DNA from: Streptomyces aureus
Lineage (GTDB): Bacteria > Actinomycetota > Actinomycetes > Streptomycetales > Streptomycetaceae
NCBI RefSeq assembly: GCF_000725495.1
Contig: NZ_JNZD01000015.1
Coordinates: 62,001 to 126,000, forward strand
DNA length: 64,000 nt
Reading direction: 5' to 3'
Shown here: one piece after another, positions 1-6,778 of the stretch
How positions within the stretch are numbered: position 1 is the stretch's first letter
Layout of the letters: each line of letters opens with the position of its first letter
Translations under genes and position numbers: made by a program
Notes under the pieces: generated by a model
What the model saw: the letters and a program-made list of their open reading frames with translations, nothing else
What the model was told of the DNA's origin: nothing
Databases searched by the model: none

Positions 1-132
1 GCGCACTGCTTTGGCGCGCCCGTTCTTGAGTACGGCCAGGTTGGCGGGTGTGATCCCGATCCGGTCTGCGAGTTCGCCCACGGACATCTTGCGCCTGGCC
101 AGCATCACGTCGATGTCGACGGCGATCGGCAT
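1..132 (-). CDS. Cro/C1-type helix-turn-helix regulator (partial, runs off left edge)
   Basis: Forty-four codons are visible from an ATG at 132, and the rest lies outside the window. The residues VDIDVMLARRKMSVGELAD, then RIGITPANLAVLKNG, form the first helices and recognition helix of a small YozG-like Xre-family DNA-binding protein. Its ATG shares one base with the stop codon of the DUF2975 gene upstream (TGATG), so the two should be translationally coupled. YozG-like regulators paired with DUF2975 membrane proteins are a common arrangement. The regulator probably binds the inverted repeats ahead of the DUF2975 gene; that autoregulation is inferred. The family assignment is good, while the target and signal are unknown. 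Confidence 0.85.
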   Translation of the reverse strand, partial: MPIAVDIDVMLARRKMSVGELADRIGITPANLAVLKNGRAKAVR

Positions 133-623
133 CAGATGACCTCGTCCAGGTCCGCTCGCATCTGGGCCGCTTCGACGTCACGGTCGACGGCCTGGGCGAG
201 CAGCGTCCGCAGAACGAGCACGATGAGCGCAACTCCCAGGATGGCCAAGCCGATTCCGGCCATGATGAGGGTCACTCCAGGATCGTCCCGCTGGCCGGGC
301 GCGTTCAGGGCCGTGACCGCGAACCACACGAGCGCAGCCGCGACGATCGCGCCGATGATGACGTCCACGTACCGGAAGGCACCGTGGGAGAAGACGGTTC
401 CGCGGCGCACCATCGTGACCAGTCGCCATACGCAGACCAGGGCGACCTGCGCCGCCCCGATGCCCAGGATCGTGACGACACGCAGTGGGGTCAGCGGGAG
501 CGACCCGTCCTCGGGGTCATTCCCGCTGACCAACGCCCACAGCATCAACGCCTGAACGAACACGCTGCCGGTGAGCACCATCACGAGCACGGCGCGCAAC
601 GCGCGCACTGTCAGCTTTCCCAT
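132..623 (-). CDS. DUF2975 family membrane protein
   Basis: This 163-residue protein has four predicted membrane segments (about residues 8-30, 45-66, 85-108 and 118-140) and a charged C-terminus ending in DLDEVI. Length and layout match DUF2975 proteins, integral membrane proteins of unknown biochemical role that usually sit beside a small Xre-type regulator, as here. The ATG at 623 has GGAGG seven bases upstream, which fixes the start. Its stop overlaps the regulator start. Two inverted repeats lie just upstream of the ribosome binding site. The partner regulator may respond to membrane or envelope state, but nothing in the sequence shows a ligand. Confidence 0.85.
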   Translation of the reverse strand: MGKLTVRALRAVLVMVLTGSVFVQALMLWALVSGNDPEDGSLPLTPLRVVTILGIGAAQVALVCVWRLVTMVRRGTVFSHGAFRYVDVIIGAIVAAALVWFAVTALNAPGQRDDPGVTLIMAGIGLAILGVALIVLVLRTLLAQAVDRDVEAAQMRADLDEVI

Positions 624-633
624 GCCTCATCCT

Positions 634-670
634 CCATCGATCTACGATGGAAATCTATCGAATATCGATA
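634..670. promoter_or_regulatory. Two inverted repeats upstream of the DUF2975/regulator pair
   Basis: CCATCG-N5-CGATGG spans 634-650, directly upstream of the GGAGG of the DUF2975 gene. TATCGA-N3-TCGATA spans 656-670. Both share an ATCGA core. The patch is AT-richer than its surroundings and lies where a promoter and operator for the minus-strand pair would be. Autoregulation by the Xre-type protein is inferred. Confidence 0.5.
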
Positions 671-719
671 CATGCGGCAATGCGGCGGGCGGGACGTGTT
701 GGCACCCTCGAGTGAGGGC

Positions 720-1268
720 TCAGCGCTTGAGCGTGAAGGTGAAGTCGCAGGAGAGTCTGCCGCTCAGCCGGACTGCCGAAACGAGTGTGCCCTCCGTGAT
801 CAGTCGCTCGACCTCGGCCCGCGAAACACCGAACCCTTGAGAGATCAGTCGCACCGGTCGGACCGGGATCCGTGCCGCGAAGCGGACCGACACGTCGATC
901 ACCTCGCGGTCCAGGTGATCCGATCCGCCGGTGTCGAGGCGCCAGGCGTTGTCCCAGTCGAGGGCTATGCGATTGCGGCGCTGCACGACTGGATCCTGGA
1001 GCAACTCGGCCGCGAGGCCGGGGTCGTTGTTGTGCATCAGGTCGAGCAGATCAGGTCGTACGGAGCGCACGTTCACCCGTTCCAGGACCGTGAGCTTTGC
1101 CGTGTCGCCGCAAGCGGTGCAGAGCACGAGGAGCCAGGCGTCGAGGAGCTTGTGGTGTGCGTTGACGCGGAATTTGCCGTTCGCCCGGAAACGGTTGGAC
1201 GCGCACGCGGGGCAACGGCGGAGAACGGTCGGCAGGCAGGTGGGCATGACCACCCAGACATTGAGCAC
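720..1268 (-). CDS. DUF1062 domain-containing protein
   Basis: This 182-residue protein opens with a zinc-ribbon-like pair of cysteine motifs, CPAC near residue 19 and CTAC near residue 51. A helical region follows, with ALDWDNAWRLDTGG and the C-terminal element ISQGFGVSRAEVERLI. This arrangement is characteristic of DUF1062. No enzymatic function is established for the family. The start used is GTG at 1268. It has no clear ribosome binding site, and the ATG seven codons further in is an alternative. The gene stands alone on the minus strand. The family call is good and the function unknown. Confidence 0.8.
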   Translation of the reverse strand: MLNVWVVMPTCLPTVLRRCPACASNRFRANGKFRVNAHHKLLDAWLLVLCTACGDTAKLTVLERVNVRSVRPDLLDLMHNNDPGLAAELLQDPVVQRRNRIALDWDNAWRLDTGGSDHLDREVIDVSVRFAARIPVRPVRLISQGFGVSRAEVERLITEGTLVSAVRLSGRLSCDFTFTLKR

Positions 1269-1765
1269 AGAAGTACACCGGTTTCAGTGAGAAGTCCGCA
1301 GCAAAAAGCAGCGCGGCGCACAGGCGCGACGCGCGACAGATCAGCACTCGGGGGGTCTCACAGGGTGTACAACGGCACGTCCTTGCCTAGACGACTTGGC
1401 TCGGCAGCACGGTAAGGGCACACGGCGGCGCTGCTCCACTGGTTTTCGGGCGCCTCACCGCCAGGTTCTGCCGCGGGGATGTTCCCTGTGCGGTGGGCTC
1501 GGGCAGGGCCGCTGACGGCACTCGCGCGCATACGACTGCCGGGCCGCGCCAGATTCACAACCCACCGCTCGTCCTGCGACCGCACTGCCGACCGTGCCGG
1601 CCCACTCCCTCGTCGGCATCGACACAACCGCCTCGCCGAAGACCGTCCCGAGTAGATACTGCTGCGCCGGGCCGGTGCCGGCTCCCTGCATAGTGAAATG
1701 ATCTGGTCTGAAGTGGGCCGAGGGTCGTCGCGTGATCGTGCGTGTGGTGCGGGAAGGGGTTGAGG
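1269..1765. other. Intergenic region without a supported gene
   Basis: No open frame here has coding-like composition, a ribosome binding site or a family motif on either strand. The last bases (about 1750-1765) hold the GGAAGGGG ribosome binding site of the kinase gene. I see no convincing promoter or repeat. Confidence 0.5.
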
Positions 1766-2808
1766 GTGCACCAGGGGGAGTTGCTGGCCGGCAAGTACCT
1801 GCTGGAGGTACGGATCGGCCAAGGCGGGAAGCGCGTACGGGCGCCCGGTTGCAGCATGTCGGCATTACCGTCGTGTACGACATCGGAGAACATCAAGGGC
1901 ACCCGTTCTTCGTGATGGAGTTGCTGGCCGGCACCGACTTCCAGACGCTGATCGAGGCCAGCCCAACTGGTCTGCCGGTCGTCAGCGTGGCGCAGTTGAT
2001 GGCGCCGGTGGCGGATGCTCTGTACTACGCACACCGCAAGGGGGTCGTGCACCGTGACATCAAGCCGGCCAACCTGATGGAATTGTCCGACGGCGGGGTG
2101 AAGATCTGTGACTTCGGGATAGCCCGCTACGCCGATGCCACCACAGGCGGCACCGCGCCCGGCGGCATGCTCGGTACCCCCGCTTACATGGCACCCGAGC
2201 AGTACGAAGGCAAGGACGCCACTCCGGCCGGCGACCTGTACTCCTTCGGCGCCACCCTGCACGCGCTGCTTGTCGGACGGCCGCCCTTCCCTGGCCCGTC
2301 ACTTCCCAGCCTCATGCGCCAGCACCTCACGCAGCCCCCGCCACGCCTCACAGATCTCCGGCCCGACATCCCCGCCGAGCTCGAACGGCTGGTCCTGGAT
2401 CTGCTGACCAAGGACGTCGCCGGCCGACCCGCATCCGCGGCCTACGTGCGCGACACCCTCCGTGCACTCACCGGCGACCTCGTCCAGTTGACGCCCCCGC
2501 CAACGGTCCAGCGTCCGGCGGGTTGGGCTCCGCTTCCTCCGCTGTCACCGGCGGAAGAGCAGACACTTCGTTCCACGGACGCTGACATCTCCACCCAGAT
2601 CGAGTTCGTCAACCTGCGCAGACAGGCCGTACGAATCTGCTGGCTCGACTACCAGGGCTCCCGCACCTTCTACACGCAACTCGCCCCAGGCATGTCCTAC
2701 ATCCAGCAGACATATGTCTCACATCCATGGATCATCACGGACACAGCAGAAATCCCGATCGCCATCTTCCATCCGACCACAGCACCGGGCCAGGCGACCA
2801 TCTACTGA
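1766..2808 (+). pseudogene. Ser/Thr protein kinase with C-terminal VHL beta domain, N-lobe deleted and frame broken
   Basis: GTG at 1766, behind GGAAGGGG, encodes the usual kinase beginning GELLAGKYLLEVRIGQGG (glycine loop). That frame then runs out and stops near 1910. The rest of the kinase continues in another frame, joining at REARTGARLQH (helix C). About 38 residues that normally lie between, including the ATP-binding lysine, are missing. In the long frame beginning at 1732, the remaining motifs are intact: HRDIKPAN (107-114), CDFG (D127) and YMAPEQY. A linker and a 72-residue VHL beta domain (287-358) follow, with WLDYQG and SHPWIITD. Bacterial VHL-domain proteins exist, but I do not recall this fusion to a kinase as standard. 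A conventional active kinase is unlikely. An internal start making a kinase-VHL fragment is possible. The 3' end overlaps the convergent alkB gene by seven bases. Confidence 0.75.
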
Positions 2809-3974
2809 CCAGGCTGGGCCACCGACCCCGCGAGATGGGGGTTTGGCGCGGACCCCCGTGGCTTCCTGGTGTTGGTGAGGCTCGCGTCGCCGTCGTAATG
2901 GGCCAGCAACCGTGGGTCCATGACTCGGCGCCACAGTGGTGGGGCCCAGGCGAGGACGATCATCGCCGCGTAGCCGGCAGGGAGCTGCGGGGCCTCGTCG
3001 AAGTGGCGCAGGGTCTGGTAGCGGCGCAGCGGGTTGGCGTGGTGGTCGGAATGCCGCTGAAGCTGGAAGAGGAACAGGTTGCTGACCGTGTTGTTGCTGT
3101 TCCAGCTGTGCCGAGGGGCGACCCGCTCGTAGCGGCCGTGAGGACGACGTTGGCGCAACAGGCCGTAGTGTTCGAGGTAGTTGACCGATTCCAGCAGGCC
3201 GATCCCGAGCACCGCCTGCAACAGCAGATAGGGCAGCACCACAAGGCCGAACACGGTGCTCAGCGCAGCGAAAACGGCCACGGACACCGCCCAGGCGGAC
3301 AGGACGTCGTTGTGTCTGCTCCATGTGCGCCGCCCTCGGCGCTGGAGTCGACGCCGCTCCAGCGACCAGGCGGAGCCCAGACTGCCCATGACCGTGCGGG
3401 GCAGAAAGGCCCAGAAACTCTCGCCCATCCGTGAGCTGGCGGGGTCTTCCGGTGTCGCTACGCGTATGTGGTGACCGTGGTTGTGCTCGACGTAGAAGTG
3501 CCCGTAACAGCTCTGGGCGAGTGCCAGGCGGCTGAGCCGGCGCTCCAGATGCTCCCGTTTGTGCCCCAGTTCGTGGGCCGTGTTGATCGCGACGCCCGCC
3601 ACCACCCCGGTGGTGGCGGCCAGTCCGATCGAGCCGACGATGCCCAGGCCGCCTCCGGACCACTGTGCACACGCCCAGAACAGGGACGCGAACTGCAGCG
3701 GCAGATACAGATAGGTGCACCAGCGGTAGTAGCGGTCCCGTTCCAGGCGCTCCACGACCTCCTCCGGCGGATTCCTTCCGTCGGCACCGGTGACCAGATC
3801 GAACAACGGCACCAGCGCGAACGCGAAGAACGGCCCCCACCACCAGAACACCGTCACACCGGTGAGGTGCACGAGGGCTCCTGCCTGCCAGGGCAGAGTC
3901 GGAACGGCGAGCGCCAAAGGCCACCACACGCGTTTGGGATCCCGCCAGCGAACGCCGTCGGCAACGTGGCTCAT
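2802..3974 (-). CDS. alkB: AlkB-type alkane 1-monooxygenase
   Basis: This is a 390-residue membrane diiron hydroxylase. It has hydrophobic segments and the expected histidine boxes: HELGHK (134-139), EHNHGHH (163-169) and a later LQRHSDHH. NYLEHYGL precedes the last box. AlkB enzymes insert oxygen at the terminal carbon of medium-chain alkanes in the cytoplasmic membrane, taking electrons from rubredoxin and rubredoxin reductase. AAGGAG lies eight bases upstream of the ATG at 3974, which rules out a longer 423-residue reading. No rubredoxin, reductase or AlkS/TetR gene is adjacent, so electron partners must come from elsewhere. It converges on, and slightly overlaps, the VHL-kinase gene. A related fatty-acid hydroxylase is the only serious alternative. 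Confidence 0.9.
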   Translation of the reverse strand: MSHVADGVRWRDPKRVWWPLALAVPTLPWQAGALVHLTGVTVFWWWGPFFAFALVPLFDLVTGADGRNPPEEVVERLERDRYYRWCTYLYLPLQFASLFWACAQWSGGGLGIVGSIGLAATTGVVAGVAINTAHELGHKREHLERRLSRLALAQSCYGHFYVEHNHGHHIRVATPEDPASSRMGESFWAFLPRTVMGSLGSAWSLERRRLQRRGRRTWSRHNDVLSAWAVSVAVFAALSTVFGLVVLPYLLLQAVLGIGLLESVNYLEHYGLLRQRRPHGRYERVAPRHSWNSNNTVSNLFLFQLQRHSDHHANPLRRYQTLRHFDEAPQLPAGYAAMIVLAWAPPLWRRVMDPRLLAHYDGDASLTNTRKPRGSAPNPHLAGSVAQPGQ

Positions 3975-4451
3975 CGCGCCCACTCCTTCATCACTCGAAT
4001 CCGCGTGCTTCCGCCCCTTCCGCCGGGTCGAGGCGGAAGCACGCGTTGGGGGGCCCTCAGACTGACAGCCCACCGAACGGCTGACAAAGGCGGCGCAGTG
4101 TAAACGTTCTGACGGATCATCAAGTGTGCTGGGAGGGATGCGGCGAGCCCAGCCGACAGGCGCGAGGTCGACGTAGACCTTCCGCTCGGTCGGCTCCTCG
4201 GAATTCGTCTCCCGGTGGTTGAGCTGGATCTTTCAACCGTCGTCGAATGCGTGACGCTTGACCGGAATGCCGTGTGCCCCGAATGAAGTCCGCACACATT
4301 CGCGTCGCGGAAATGCCGGCGGCCGGAGGGGCCGTGCTGGAGGTCATGGTTCCTGGCGTCACGGCGACCTCCGGCCGTGGTCCCCGACTACCCCGATGCA
4401 ACGGATTCACGCGACCCGTCGCTCTCGCCTCCGCGGTGGCAGGTACGTGAA
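3975..4451. other. Intergenic region upstream of alkB
   Basis: No supported gene lies here. The alkB ribosome binding site is at about 3983-3988, and an AT-richer patch at about 4095-4130 could carry its promoter. I cannot place -35 and -10 elements with confidence. Confidence 0.4.
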
Positions 4452-4495
4452 ACGTGGGTGGGTCCCGGAGCCATGGCTCCGGGACCCACCCACGT
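4452..4495. terminator. 44-bp perfect palindrome, probable terminator
   Basis: Bases 4452-4495 are a perfect palindrome with 22-base arms centred on CCATGG. It begins about 20 bases beyond the stop codon of the minus-strand hydrophobic protein gene. Such a long GC-rich hairpin would act as a strong rho-independent type terminator in Streptomyces, where a U-tract is often absent. Confidence 0.75.
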
Positions 4496-4516
4496 CGATG
4501 CGCTGGTCAGGCGTGC

Positions 4517-4687
4517 TTACCAGCGATACCACCGGCCGCGCCTGCCGCCGCTGCCCGCGGGTCGGATCACGAATCCGAGAGCCCACACCACCAGCACGAT
4601 GACAGCGATCCACCACAGGGCCTTCAGCGCGAAACCGGCGCCGAAGAGGATCAGGGCGAGCAGAAGAACGAGAAGAATGGGAACCAT
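4517..4687 (-). CDS. Small hydrophobic membrane protein
   Basis: This 56-residue protein starts MVPILLVLLLALILFG. It has two hydrophobic stretches and ends in a basic, aromatic tail (GGRRGRWYRW). Proteins of this size and composition are widespread in Streptomyces and annotated only as hydrophobic protein. GGAGG sits nine bases before the ATG at 4687, so I use that start rather than one 13 codons earlier. A perfect 44-bp palindrome follows the stop. A CsbD gene lies divergently beyond, so both may be general stress genes, which is inferred from context. No biochemical role is known. Confidence 0.75.
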   Translation of the reverse strand: MVPILLVLLLALILFGAGFALKALWWIAVIVLVVWALGFVIRPAGSGGRRGRWYRW

Positions 4688-4866
4688 AGTTATCAACCTC
4701 CGCCGCCTCGTGTGCCCGGCCGTCACCTCTTCATTCCTGCCGATTTTATGTCTTGCCTACCGAGGTCGAGGCTGTGAAGTGACCTGCCATGGAATCGGGT
4801 TTGGAAGGGAAAAGCGGGGTGACACGAAGAAGCGTATTGACGTCCAGTGAGACAGGGTGAGTGGTT

Positions 4867-5043
4867 GTGGCTGCGGACGAGAAGGCACAGGCCAAGGGCG
4901 AGCAGGTCGAAGGCAAGGCCAAGAAGGTCGTCGGCGGCGCGGTCGGCAACGAGTCGCTGAAGGCGAAGGGACAGGCCGAGGAGTCCAAGGGCGATCTCCG
5001 CGAGGCCAAGGAGAAGGCCAAGGACGCCGTCAGGCCCAAGTAG
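4867..5043 (+). CDS. CsbD family stress protein
   Basis: This 58-residue, highly charged, helix-forming protein is rich in Lys, Glu, Ala and Gly, with the repeated KGxAxE pattern of CsbD (KGEQVEGKAKKVVGGAVGN). CsbD proteins are abundant under SigB-type stress in Gram-positive bacteria, but their molecular role is unclear. I choose GTG at 4867 because AGGG lies nine bases upstream. The GTG at 4861 would leave only three bases. A 10-bp stem-loop follows the stop. It is probably a target of a SigB/SigF-type sigma factor such as the one at 25.5 kb, but I find no clear promoter match. Confidence 0.88.
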   Translation: MAADEKAQAKGEQVEGKAKKVVGGAVGNESLKAKGQAEESKGDLREAKEKAKDAVRPK

Positions 5044-5056
5044 ACGCTGCATGTCC

Positions 5057-5087
5057 GAGCCCGGCGTTCGCCACGAGCGCCGGGCTC
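5057..5087 (+). terminator. Stem-loop after the CsbD gene
   Basis: GAGCCCGGCG (5057-5066) pairs perfectly with CGCCGGGCTC (5078-5087) across an 11-base loop, 14 bases after the CsbD stop. Confidence 0.75.
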
Positions 5088-5373
5088 AGTGCTGTCCGCC
5101 CCGCCGAAGACTACGCCCATCCGGCCATCGGACAGGCTGATCAGCGTGAGCGGCGACGGCTCCGGGTCGGCGTCACCGTGCCGGCCGCTGCGAGATCCCA
5201 CGGGAAGACCTTGCCGGCGGCGGTGGTGCCCACGTCTGCTCAGGGCCCGGCGCGGTTCGTCCGGTACGGCGTCCCGGGGCGGCGCCTGTGAACAGCCCAG
5301 GCGTGTGGCGACGGGTCCCGGCTGGACCGCCTTCCCCGGATCGGCGCCGTATGGGACGCACGTGCCTGGGTAG

Positions 5374-5646
5374 CCGGGTTGCGCCGATTCGTCGCCGTCC
5401 GCGCGTCGATCCAAGGCGATCCCGCAGGAGCGGATCGCCTGGCACACCACCCAGGGCGTCCACCACGCAGGCGTCGTGACGTTCCACCGGCTGAGCGACA
5501 CCTCGAGTCGCATCAGCTTGCAGATCGAGTACGACCCGAAGGGATTCGTGGAGCACGTGGGCGCGCTCACCAACCTCGACTCCGTCCTGGCCAACTACGA
5601 CCTCGGCCAATTCCAGAAGCTCGCCGAAACCGCAGCCGCCGGGTGA
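5374..5646 (+). pseudogene. 3' remnant of an SRPBCC (polyketide cyclase-like) gene
   Basis: The frame ending in TGA at 5644 reads ERIAWHTTQGVHHAGVVTF, then HRLSDTSSRISLQIEYDP, which is the C-terminal half of an SRPBCC ligand-binding protein. It is closed upstream by an in-frame TAG at 5371 and has no start codon, so only about 75 of the usual 140-150 residues remain. No matching N-terminal half is visible upstream. It ends just before a clear terminator hairpin, which fits a decayed gene that kept its 3' end. Its ligand cannot be inferred. Confidence 0.7.
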
Positions 5647-5656
5647 CGTAGGTGCA

Positions 5657-5688
5657 GCCCCCGGACGGCGACGGCGCGGTCCGGGGGC
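5657..5688 (+). terminator. Stem-loop after the SRPBCC remnant
   Basis: GCCCCCGGAC (5657-5666) pairs perfectly with GTCCGGGGGC (5679-5688) across a 12-base loop, ten bases after the remnant's stop codon. Confidence 0.75.
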
Positions 5689-5835
5689 TTGTGCATGGCT
5701 GGTGCACGGCTACCCGTTGAGCGGGTGTCCTTGAACCCGGCGAAGCTCACCCTCTTCAGGGCCGGACCGGCGACGAGAACCGGCCGGTGCCCCCTCGGGT
5801 TGACCACCACCGGCAGGCGGTGCTGGAGTCGCGAC

Positions 5836-6576
5836 GTGGACAGCACCCCCGCCAACCGGCGGCTCTGGAACCGGATCAGCAGCGACTACCAGCACAAGCA
5901 CGACCCGCACATCGGTGCCGAACCCCGGCTGTGGGGCATGTACTCCATCCCCGACGCGCACCTGCACGCCCTGGGCGACGTCACCGGCAAGCGCGTCCTC
6001 GAACTCGGCTGCGGCGCCGGCCAGTGGTCCAGGGCGCTCGCCGCGGAGGGCGCCGACGTAGTCGGGTTCGACCTCTCCGAAGCCCAACTTGCCGCAGCGG
6101 CCCGCACGATGGGAGCGGCCCGCTATCAGTTGGTCCAAGGCGCCGCCGAACAACTCCCCTTCGCCGCCGACAGCTTCGACCTGGTGTTCTGCGACTTCGG
6201 TGGGCTCAGCTGGGCTCCTCCGCACCTGGCCGTCCCGCAGGCGGCACGCGTCCTGAATCGAGGCGGGCGCCTGGTGTTCAACGTCGCCAGTCCATGGTTC
6301 GAAGCCTGCTACGACGAAGCCGCCGGCCGCGTGACCACGACGCTGCAGCAGGACTACTTCGGGCTGAACACGATTGCCGAGGGCGACGGAGCGACCAGCT
6401 ATCAACTCACCTACGGCGACTGGGTCAGGGTCCTGCGCGGCGCGGGTCTCGTCATCGACGACCTCATCGAGCCGCGGCCCGCACTCGGAACACCCAACGG
6501 CTACAACGAAACCGACCCACCCGACTGGGCAAACCGCTGGCCGGCGGAACTGCTCTGGGTGACCCACAAGCCGTAA
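5836..6576 (+). CDS. Class I SAM-dependent methyltransferase
   Basis: This is a 246-residue Rossmann-fold methyltransferase. SAM motif I is VLELGCGAGQW near residue 55, followed by the acidic VVGFDLSEAQL strand, an EQLPFAADSFDLVFCDFGG segment and LNRGGRLVFNV. The domain is of the Methyltransf_11 kind, acting on small molecules. GGAG lies seven bases before the GTG at 5836, and DSTPANRRLWNRISSDYQ is the natural N-terminus. Upstream in-frame sequence back to 5689 has non-coding character. The hairpin at 6716-6751 probably ends the transcript. The substrate is unknown. Confidence 0.85.
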   Translation: MDSTPANRRLWNRISSDYQHKHDPHIGAEPRLWGMYSIPDAHLHALGDVTGKRVLELGCGAGQWSRALAAEGADVVGFDLSEAQLAAAARTMGAARYQLVQGAAEQLPFAADSFDLVFCDFGGLSWAPPHLAVPQAARVLNRGGRLVFNVASPWFEACYDEAAGRVTTTLQQDYFGLNTIAEGDGATSYQLTYGDWVRVLRGAGLVIDDLIEPRPALGTPNGYNETDPPDWANRWPAELLWVTHKP

Positions 6577-6715
6577 GTTCCGCCGCGGCCCTTCGGCGCA
6601 CGCGGCCGCGCCGGAGCAGGGAGTCCGTCCGCGTCCGCCCTCCGATGAGGTGGCGCGCGCCATGGCGGCTCCGACGGATATCCGATGGTGCGCGGGGCGA
6701 CAGAACGGGATCATG

Positions 6716-6751
6716 AACGACCGCCGCTCCGGACCAGGGGCGGCGGTCGTT
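6716..6751 (+). terminator. 12-bp stem-loop between methyltransferase and propeller genes
   Basis: AACGACCGCCGC (6716-6727) pairs perfectly with GCGGCGGTCGTT (6740-6751). It could terminate the methyltransferase transcript. Because it ends only 14 bases before the GGAGG of the next gene, it could also act as an attenuator or 5' UTR structure for that gene. Confidence 0.6.
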
Positions 6752-6778
6752 GCCGTTCGTCCACCGGAGGAAATCTGC

